Assembly: GCA_023052935.1 (NCBI GenBank)
Contig: CM041292.1
Location: 27,734,954-27,798,953, forward strand
Direction of reading: 5' to 3'
Length of the DNA: 64,000 nt
From: Piezodorus guildinii
Taxonomy: Eukaryota > Arthropoda > Insecta > Hemiptera > Pentatomidae
The notes below the pieces were generated by a model. That model did no database searches and had not been told where the DNA came from. It saw only the letters and a program-made list of their open reading frames with translations. Below are positions 55,701 to 64,000 of this stretch, one piece after another. Every line of letters begins with the position of its first letter. The first letter of the stretch is position 1. Position numbers and translations under genes: made by a program.

Positions 55701-58700
55701 AAAAAAGTCAATGAACTATGATTCAAGCCTATGAATTTTGGTATATTCTTTTCAATAATGAACCTTTGAAATTTACAACAAAAAAAACAACCTCCCTCTC
55801 CCAGAAAACGTCAGTTATTTTTGAAGATTGAGAACAAATTTTTTTGAGTTTTTGAAATTATCAGTGGTAATAGCCCACTTCCCTTTGAATTATTTATTAC
55901 TTTTCATATTAGTTAATTTTCTTTAAACAGCTATATATTTTTTTATTCTTTTTTTTTTTTAATTTAATTTTATTCTTTTTTTATTTATTCAGGTATAAAT
56001 TATAATTATTTGTGTCTAAATCATGCACTTGTGTACTAACCAATATGTCCACGATGAATGGTGCTAGGAGTGGTCCAAATTGTGACACTGTAAGGAAGCT
56101 ACCCATGGCAGTGTTGCGACTTTCTGTAGGAAACAGTTCTAAAGAGTAAAACATGACAATTCCATATGCAGCTGTTCCTAAAAGTCTTCCAATTAGAGCA
56201 ACACACATAATCGGCCAACCTGATGGTTTAAAATAAATTATAACTGAGAATAATTATATCTACAATATTGATAAATATAAGTGATATCACATATCGCTTT
56301 AAAATTTTAATTGAATATATATTACTTAAAATGACTCTAAAATAAATCAGTTCAAACAGAAAAGTGTCAAAAGATGAATTAGTGATCAACAAAAGAAAAA
56401 TACAAACAATGTGATAATCTTTAGATTGTTCTGTACACTGGTGCTATACATTTTTTCACAACAAAACTTATGACTGATTTAGACTCATTATGCTAAAATA
56501 AAATATCTCATTTTGAAAATATCATAGAAAAAAAAATACATACATACAGTGTGTTTCAGAGTTAAGTGGCCAGACTTCAGGAATGAATTAGGAACCTTTA
56601 AACAAAAAAAAAAAAAAAAAAGGGCTATGGACATGAGCCCGTAAAGTTGCAGTTAAAGAGATAGTGTCGAACACCCATGATTTTCATGCATTATGAGCTT
56701 ATAGATTCTCAATGGAATAAAAGTTGTAGGTCATTAAATTTTACATGAATTAGTTTCAAGCCATTTATCCTAGCCCAAAAATAGTTGAGTGAGTTCCTAA
56801 ATATCAGAACAAGTCTTAAGCATTATGATTTACTATGGTAAAATAATTAGATGAACTTAAAATATTATTGAGTATTCCAAATATTAATATTGGGTTGTGT
56901 CACATGAAATGTCCGTTTTCTAGGTAAAGGATTTTTATTAAAAATACGATATGAAAACAAGATAATTTTATTTGAAGTATTTACCTTCTTTTTCTACACA
57001 TGTTTCCTAACGTGACACCAACTTTTTTAACCCCGAACTGAAAAACTCTGAGCTTTGAAGTGAAACAAAATCTGAAAACGCACTTTTCACTTGATCATCA
57101 TTTTCAAAAAGATTTTCTTTGACGAAGTTGTCTAAATTCCTGAACAGGTGGTAATCTGTTGGAGACAAGGAGAATATGGTGGGTGCGGAAGAACTTTGTA
57201 GACCACCCAGTTCTTTCAATTTTTGCACTGTATGTTTTGAAACATGGGGTCTTGTTGCCGCTCAGTGAGATCATGAGGTACCCATGTATCGAGCTTTTTT
57301 ACTTTCCCAATACACTTTAAATGTCTGAAAACGGTAGATGCACTTGCATTTAGTTGTGCTGAGAGTCATCTAACTGTTTGGTAGGGGTTTCCTTCTACTG
57401 TATGTTTGAGGACATCGTTGTCTATTACGGACGGAGGTCTTCCTCGGGGCAAGTTTTCCAAGTCGGTATCCCCAGCTGAAAACTTAGCAAACCAACGGCG
57501 AATGATCCGTTCATTAACACTCCCTTCCCCAAACGCCTTGCAAATATGTCTCAGCTGCTGAATGGCCGAGTTTAAACTCATACAAAAATATTACTCGAAA
57601 ATCGCGTATTCTATGTTCATATTTGGAGGTATACTAAAAAGTGGGTAATTGATTGAGAAGCTAATGTTTATAATACAAAGGTAGAGGATTAGTTACTGTG
57701 TACTTTAAATATGTAAACATTCGGAAGAAAACAACAGAGACCTGCAAAATCCTTTATGTATTTCAGAAACTATAAAAACGGACATTTCATGTGAAACAAC
57801 CCTATACTTATATGAACAGTTTGGGAAACAAGCAAGATGGTATTATATCATCTTGTCTATCTAACATCCCCTAAACAAACAGTAATGGACATATCTTCCT
57901 AGGAAACTAGATTTAAACGTTTCTTATTTGCAAACTCATGTAAAACATAGGTTTTCAACACTAGCTCCTTAACTGCTCACTTCGGTTGTTTTGAGGTCCT
58001 TAATTCAATATTGAAGATTGACCACTTAACCATGAAACACTCTGAATACAAACCAGAACATGTTGAAGTTATTCTTAGATCAGTAATAAAATAAAAATAA
58101 AAAACATTACCCTGTGGCAATACTGTTAATGATATCATTGCAACACCAGAAAGAGCCCACAATGCTATACCAGAGTTCTTTCTTCCATAGTGTGTAAGAA
58201 AAAGGATTGGAAGCAAGAAGCCTGGCATATCTACAATTCCACTCAGTCCCATATAGAGGTACACATCAACATCAAAGTTTGATCCGCTCAATGCTGAGAA
58301 CAAAAGAACAGAATGATAGAATGCAGTAAACATTATCTTAAAGAGAAATACACAATTGCTACAATGAACTTCTTGTATCTAATATTAATACTTATTAAAA
58401 AAAAAATTAATTTAATAAACTTTATTTTTTGTTTATTATCTCTCAAAAATATGAATCTAGTTTAGCTAGATTAAACTGTATAAAAAAGAATGAAAAAGAA
58501 AATTCCTATGAAGGATATATGGCTCAATGTAAGATGGAAATAAGAATGAGATATCAAATTGTAAAGACCAGGTTCATCTTCTAATGTCTTACACAGTTTT
58601 ATAATATAATTAAAGGAAAATATATTAAAATAAAAGTACTTAACCATTAATAATAGCAACAAAATTTGAAGATGTTTTATGGAAACAATTTTAAAGTCAC

Positions 58701-59293
58701 TGATTTTTATTAATTTAAGAGTACTCTATGAATTTTCAAAATGAAATATCATAAGGTCAACCCAAACTTGTGTTATGCTTCTTCTATATTCAGTAGTCTA
58801 AGATGCTTTAAAGAGAACATTCTGTTGGTAAAAATTGAATAGTCAGGTGTATTTTCTGAGCTGATGGGCTTAAACAAAAATATTTTTATTTGATATTTCT
58901 ATTTTGTATTTGTCTTATCTTTCTTGTCATACATAATAAAAAATCAAACCCTCATATTTCCAGTGTTAACATTTGTTTAAAAGACCTTGCTAATTGGAGG
59001 AGCAGAGTCTCTCTATTCTTAGAAGAAAAACATTGTATAATAATCCCCTCCTCTTTGTTGCAGAATAATCAGAATTAATGTTATAATTCTAATTAAATTA
59101 GTTACCTCTATTAATATGTACAATTACCTGCACCAAATGCATTTAAATTCATAATAAAAAAAAAAATTATTATAATATTTTACCTGGAAGTTATCTAGGT
59201 CTGGAAGACATAATATCTTCTAAATAGTTGTTGGTATTTATACAATCAAGTGTTCACTAAATAATTTTTTTTCATTACACTGACCTGCCAAAT

Positions 59294-59338
<45 letters not shown>

Positions 59339-62300
59339 CCATCCAATTTAAAATGTCTCGTAAACATATTTTAACAATGGACATGTGAGGGTTAGATTTT
59401 ATATTTAGCTGAATAAAAAAATCATTTTCATTCTGGGACAGGGTCCCTTAAGAACAATTGATATGTACAATTAGGATACACAATGTTTCTGACAACAAGA
59501 CCAAAGCATTATAATTAATTCTTAATTAATATAATTAATTCACAATAAACTGTATTTTACAGGGAACGGCATGGTGGATAGATCATTAGTCAACTGTACT
59601 CTGGTTCACAGATTCGAATCCTGGCTGTGGGAGAATTATTGATTCTGTTATTTCAGCCGTGGAGTGACCCTGGGTTATTGAGACCCTCCTTGGGCAGATC
59701 CAGTGGGTACCCAACAATTGGGGAAAAAACTTGGCAGCTGAGCGTGATTTTGACATAATCACCTCCTTGCAAGGTCATTGGCTGTTAAACAGTAGGAATC
59801 TCTATAAGAATTGAACTCAAGACCATTTACGAGTAGTAGAGGTACAGGTTTTTTCTTTTCGTTAAACTGTACTTTTACCTTCTCAATATTTGCCATTATT
59901 ACTTTGTATGTAATAAAGGTCTAATAAAAAAAAAATTTTAAAAAACAATATTAGATTTGGACAAAGTGGGTGAGGTGCTAAACAAAATTAATATAAAAAG
60001 TTGGCAAACGTTTGCCTATGAAAGGAGATAATGGAGAAGAGTAGTGAGAGGCTCAAGTTACTGCAGGACTGTAGCACCAGAAATTAAATATTTGATTTTC
60101 ATTATCCTTGTATAATGGCTTCACAAGTTTTTAGAAACAGTGAATGTATTAATATCGGATTAGAATTATGATTCCAAAGCTGTGTCGCTAAAAGTCAATA
60201 AATGTGAATGATTATAGAGTAATTCATGTTACCAAATATATTTTTTTAGTTACTAACTTAAAACATATAAATTAAGTATTACAAATATCCTTACCTATTA
60301 CATAGTAATACAAATAACCTAGAAACCACAAATAATTGAATATACAAGTTCTTTTGGCAAGTTCAAATGTTGAAAAAAGTTTCAAGAAATTCTTAAAAAA
60401 AAGTAGCACTTTCATACAGCAACACTCAGTTTGGTTCTTAAAAAAAATAAAAACAAAAATTAAAAAATATTTTATTAGTAAATTTGATTCATATTTTCTT
60501 CACTTAACATTTACTTTTTTAAATTAATTTCTAATGTTTTGCCTTAGGCTATTTTAAAGGAATTATAAAAATAAAAATGTAAATAAAGTAAACAAGTTAA
60601 AGCCCTTCCCACCTCGAAAAGCCCATAATTGTAATTAAGCAAAGGAACTTCTGAAGAAATTTGAAAATCATTTAAACAATATAACATAGATAAATGCACT
60701 CTTTCTTTTAAAACTAAAAATAATAAATGTTGAGTGAAGAAAAATATGGATTAATTTATTATATGATTAAATGATTAAAGTAAATTAATAAAATAAAATC
60801 TTTCATTTTGAAAAAAAAAAACCTAAACAGAAGAGATTAGGCATACCTTGACATCAGAACGGGATGACTGATTAGGATCATTGGGATCTAAACGATCGAA
60901 ACCTCCTATAATATCATAAGCTTTCTCTATCTTTCCACTGGTTACTAACCATCTTGGTGATTCTGGTAAGTACCTGCCATAAAAAAGATGTTTTGAATAA
61001 AATAAAGTGATCATAAAATACTAATGGTGGAGGAGAAAAACTGATAAAAGTCTGCAAGACGATATGTATAAATAATCAGCTATACAACTGCATGTTTGAT
61101 TTTGAACTGTCGAAAAACAGTATGACTAACTCAATTTATTTTTTGTGCTTAAATATCTTACAGCTTCAATATTTATTCACTACTGTGAAGAGCTACAATT
61201 ATTAAATATAATAGAAAAAAACAAACAATTAATATATAAATAAACAAGAACAAAGTGTGACTAAATAAATAAAAATAAAACAATTACTTCATTTATAAAC
61301 AAAATCAAAATATTATAAAAAACACTAACTAAATAAAAAAAATAAAACAATTACTTCATTCAGAAATTAAAGAAAATATAATAAAACAACCACTGGATAA
61401 AGAAAAATAATTCCATTAACTCATAGATAAACAAAAAGAAAATATAATAAAATAGGTTTCTGAATAATGAATATGAAAACAATTATTTCATACATAAAAA
61501 TAACAATTAAAAAAGAGAATGGGAATAATTATCAAAATAAAAATAGTAAGAAAAAACAAAAAATAAAATATATAAAACATAAAATGATAAAAAAATGCTT
61601 AAGCTCAGGTGTTATCAAGTTTACATAATCAAATCTTCAATTAAATTTTTCAGTTTGCTCAAATTCATATTAAGATCCTTCCTATTGCCTTTCATTGTTT
61701 GATTTGTTCCAAATTATTGACATTTTATTAATTGGCAATGGGGTGACTAAATTTTTTCTGAGAATTGGGGGTTTATAAAAATCATTATGTACCCAGCTGC
61801 AATGCCTACTGAATCTAAAATTGAGTCTACTCAGAGATCTACTATCATCAATTATACACTGAGCCAATTAAATCAAATGAAAAATTATTGAAAGTTTGCA
61901 TCTCTGTCTCAGTGTATGTCGAACATGAAATTTTTTTTGTAAGTCTAAGGAAGTATCCGAATCTGGACATATTTCTACCGACTTAAAATAAACAATCCTC
62001 AAAATAGTTTTTGTAGTTTCTCAATCAATTTCTTTCCTTTTTTAGAATATGGGTACCATATTAAACTACAATATTTAATTTGAGATCTTATTAGGGAGTT
62101 GAAAATAGTTAAGAAAGCAGGCAGGCTACTGAACTTTATGCGATTTCTTTTCAAATAACTCAAAGTTCTGGAATATTTTAAATAAATCATTTCAACATGT
62201 CTTTGATCGAATACTACTTCTAAATCCTTTATTTCACTTGATCTGTGTAAATGTTTATCTTTAATTAAGTAATTAAATATTAAAACATTTTTTTATCTTG

Positions 62301-62703
62301 AGTAAGACATTACAAAACACTTGCTTACATTAAAGAACAATTTATTATTATCCGATCTATGTGTAATAGAACTTAACTCAGCCTGTAACAATGACTTATC
62401 ACTTACATCAAAAATACACCTATATAATTTTTAGTCTGCATATAAAACAAACTGGAACGGAAGAACAATAATCCAGTGTTATACATCAATTTACTAAATT
62501 AATATTTATTAAATATAATAATAATAGTTTTTACCAGCAATGGATGACGAGTGCAAACAAAGGTACTGACAAAGCTAGTTGAAGTTGCCGCCAGTCTTTG
62601 GCATAATATGCAGCAAGGGGAAGATAAACGAGGCCAAATGAATAAGCTATGTTGAACATATTTCCTAAATATGCTCTATAATTTTTTACTGTTATTTCCA
62701 TCA
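52377..62703 (-). CDS. SLC22-type organic cation transporter, copy C (exons 5-10; start beyond the right edge)
   Basis: Exons: 5 (62703-62535), 6 (60973-60847), 7 (60436-60295), 8 (58293-58111), 9 (56219-56041), 10 (52550-52377). Their lengths (169, 127, 142, 183, 179, 174) and phases are exactly those of copies A and B, every splice site is canonical, and no stop or shift is seen. Motifs: YLPESPRWL, LSGSNFDVDVYLYM, THYGRKNSG, GTAAYGIVMF, ELFPTESRNTAMG, FVPETKDTPMLDTIKEM. It is clearly more diverged from A and B than they are from each other, so it is an older duplicate. Exons 1-4 must lie right of 64000. On this evidence it is the one copy likely to be functional. Its introns hold a LINE fragment, a SINE, a mariner and other repeats. 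Confidence 0.88.
52679..52742. repeat. (TA)n microsatellite
   Basis: TA run in intron 9 of copy C. Confidence 0.93.
52986..53667 (+). mobile_element. Mariner-like element with long TIRs, decayed
   Basis: Ends 52986-53069 and 53585-53667 are inverted copies with a well-kept core CTCTTTAGCATT(G/T)CGTT. Inside, the plus strand reads FRKGDFNLKDTKGRGK, then ELAGKLDVNKSTIDGQLK, the mariner transposase N-terminal helix-turn-helix region. The catalytic part is missing. Confidence 0.65.
53990..54420 (+). mobile_element. LINE C-terminal fragment (RTE/R1-like), decayed
   Basis: Reads KLYGCESWTVTKFQEKTLLA, VEMDFWRSSCAVSGI, YGHVMRM and, in other frames, GRPRKRWI..DVIEDMATRG. This order is typical of the end of such LINE proteins. 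Confidence 0.65.
54425..54715 (+). mobile_element. tRNA-derived SINE, family 2, copy b
   Basis: Body words GAGACCCTCCTGGAGC, TTGGCGGCCGACCGCGATTT and CACTGAGCCAAAGGCCCTTC. The A/B boxes are decayed. In intron 9 of copy C. Confidence 0.72.
54720..55980. other. Intron 9 of copy C, no feature recognised
   Basis: No coding motif or sure repeat. Confidence 0.4.
56041..56219 (-). CDS. Copy C exon 9
   Basis: WPIMCVALIGRLLGTAAYG, ELFPTESRNTAMG, PLLAPFIVDIL. 179 bases. Confidence 0.87.
56890..57804 (-). mobile_element. Mariner element, internally deleted, second copy
   Basis: Left TIR TTGGGTTGTGTCACATGAAA, right TIR ending CATGTGAAACAACCC, next to TA. The minus strand holds the transposase N-terminus (KAFGEGSVNERIIRRWFAKF, DLENLPRGRPPSV) and C-terminus (SPTDYHLFRNLDNFVKENLF). 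The catalytic middle is missing at the same place as in 11435-12355. In intron 8 of copy C. Confidence 0.85.
58111..58293 (-). CDS. Copy C exon 8
   Basis: LSGSNFDVDVYLYMGLSG, FLTHYGRKNSGIALW. 183 bases. Confidence 0.87.
58380..59290. other. Intron 7 of copy C, no feature recognised
   Basis: AT-rich; short open stretches show no known motif. Confidence 0.4.
59296..59330. repeat. (TA)n microsatellite
   Basis: TA run in intron 7 of copy C. Confidence 0.9.
59425..59520 (-). mobile_element. CR1-like LINE tail
   Basis: Family hairpin TTCTGGGACAGGGTCCCTTA at 59431-59450 with flanks; nothing coding left. Confidence 0.45.
59560..59840 (+). mobile_element. tRNA-derived SINE, family 2, copy c
   Basis: Head GGCATGGTGGATAG, B box GATTCGAATCC (59611-59621), body GAGACCCTCCTTGGGCAG and AATCACCTCCTTGCAAGG. 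In intron 7 of copy C. Confidence 0.77.
60295..60436 (-). CDS. Copy C exon 7
   Basis: FFKNFLKLFSTFELAKRT and TM7 (NYLWFLGYLYYYVIG). 142 bases. Confidence 0.83.
60847..60973 (-). CDS. Copy C exon 6
   Basis: YLPESPRWLVTSGKIEKAYD followed by an Asp/Asn/Ser-rich loop. 127 bases, donor gtatgc. Confidence 0.85.
61640..62470 (-). mobile_element. Non-LTR retrotransposon RT fragment (Jockey superfamily), decayed
   Basis: The minus strand reads, with frame changes, RTLSYLKRNRIKFSSLPAF, then IFNSLIRSQIKYCSLIWYPY and KKLIEKLQKLF (after the RT palm), followed by KKFHVRHTLRQR and DDSRSLSRLNFRFSRHCS. Lies in intron 5 of copy C, just downstream of exon 5. Confidence 0.7.
62535..62703 (-). CDS. Copy C exon 5
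   Basis: MEITVKNYRAYLGNMFNIAY, GLVYLPLAAYY, WRQLQLALSVP. 169 bases, acceptor tgcag, donor gtaaaa. Confidence 0.86.
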
Positions 62704-62709
62704 CTGCAA

Positions 62710-64000
62710 AATTAAAAATCCATATATTTAAATTATTCTAATTTTATTAGCCAAAATTAGTAATTACATAAAATGCATATAACATTATATAATTATTCCA
62801 TATTGTTTCAGCTCCTTTTCTGAGAGATTTTCTGAGTGGTCACTAAATTAAGACGATTTTGAGTTCTATAATTTTCAATATTTAAGTGTGATACTTAAGG
62901 TAATGTATAAAATTTCATATGTATAAAGTAAAACTATGTTATAATGGCTGTACAAGTTTTTCTCTTTTACCCCCGATTAGTTAATCGCCTATGAAATTTA
63001 GTTTAAAAGAATTTATTTATTTTATTTTTAAGGTAGCTAACATACAATTAAAGAATATTATTATAATTATATTTCAAAGAAGTAGAATGTTAAGAAAATT
63101 ATGAAAAATTAACAGTATAGATAGAAATAACAGATATTTTGAAAATATCAGAAATTATGATTACTTTAATCATTTATTATAGAAATATGTATATTTTAAT
63201 GAATTTTAATTAACTTAAAAAAGCAAATATATATAAAGATGTTGTTTATTCTCGACTGTTGATAATTTTGTTTTCTATGGGACTCTAGGCATAGTCAATA
63301 AATAAACAATTGTGTTTAGGCTACATTTCGAGAATTCAGCGTGGATATATTCATGTCCTAAGAGTAAAAAACAAGACAAAAAAACAACAGAATATTAAAG
63401 TTTGTATACAACTATTAGATGGCATTTTTGTTTCAGACGAAGAAAACATTTTTTGTATAAACATAAGAATGTAGTGAATTCAAATAATGTGTATGTGGAG
63501 GAGCTAAATAGATATCCTAATTGGATTTAAATCTGTTCTAATCATTAAAAATTTACTTACAATTTTAAAGGAAATAGAACTGTGTGAAAATTCAAATCTT
63601 CAAAAGAGCACTGAACAAGGCTGCTTAGAATTGTCAGAAAACTTAAATTATCAACAACCGAGAATAAAAAGCTATATATGTAATATATACATTTTGAACT
63701 CTTGGTTTTGCTGGTTGTAGAGCTATTCTTTCTATTGATGGAGAAAAACGTGGACAATGTCAGAAGATCGGTCAGAGAGGAGTTGAATAGTTGATAAGCT
63801 AAAGGTCTTTCATGGACTCAAGCACAGAAGATGAGAAAAGGAAATACTTGTACCGTTGATCATAAAATTAAAAAAAAAGTTTTTATTAATTTTTTTTATT
63901 TTTTTTTTTTTAAGCTGTTATTATAGAACAAGATATTTCCGTGATTATAACTTAAGTTTGGGGTACGAATGGTTTCAGGTTTTTTTGTTTTTTTTAATGT
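62710..64000. other. Intron 4 of copy C (assumed), no feature recognised
   Basis: Exons 1-4 of copy C are not in this stretch. AT-rich, with T runs near 63890-63912. Confidence 0.4.

Noticed and set aside
63557..63757. Minus-strand Ser-rich open frame
   Set aside because: Not matched to exons 1-4 of the transporter or any other family; likely chance.

Overview
The window looks like a piece of an arthropod, most likely insect, nuclear genome. It is AT-rich, its genes have spliced exons with GT/AG borders, and it is full of BEL/Pao, Copia, Jockey, mariner, Tc1 and Penelope-like elements and tRNA-derived SINEs. I see no bacterial-style operon, CRISPR array or rRNA.

The host genes are a head-to-tail cluster on the minus strand of SLC22-type organic cation/anion transporters (major facilitator superfamily, 12 membrane segments). 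I rebuilt the exons from splice sites, reading right to left. Copy C enters from beyond the right edge and has exons 5-10 here (62703 down to 52377), all intact. Copy B is complete (noncoding exon ending at 35203, ATG at 34919, stop at 27309; 10 coding exons). Copy A (noncoding exon ending at 19252, ATG at 16788, exons 1-8) runs off the left edge, or was cut there by a BEL insertion. Exon lengths and intron phases are the same in all copies. A and B are recent duplicates, alike even in the first noncoding exon and the DNA upstream of it. Both carry a lesion at the exon 3/4 junction that encodes the DRYGRKR loop: A has lost the GT donor of exon 3 (GT to TT), and B has 2 extra bases in exon 4 that shift the frame. 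C shows no lesion in the part seen.

Layout: 1-3.3 kb, 3' part of a BEL/Pao element without its RT and integrase cores. 3.4-19.3 kb, copy A, swollen by insertions: CR1-like and Tc1 fragments, a non-LTR element flanked by 222-bp direct repeats, a Jockey fragment, an internally deleted mariner, a Copia element with identical LTRs but no RT, and a fold-back element. 19.4-27.2 kb, repeats: a TIR-bounded family, Jockey tails and a Penelope-like element with two hammerhead-like motifs. 27.2-35.4 kb, copy B. 35.4-52.3 kb, intergenic repeats including a nearly intact Jockey (44.6-47.1 kb) and a 97% palindrome with 200-bp arms (49.9-50.3 kb). 52.3-64 kb, copy C with mariner, LINE and SINE insertions in its introns.

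Several insertions are young (identical LTRs, clean target-site duplications, a 60-nt homopolymer tail, open ORFs). They fall on a transporter cluster whose two newest copies appear to be decaying.
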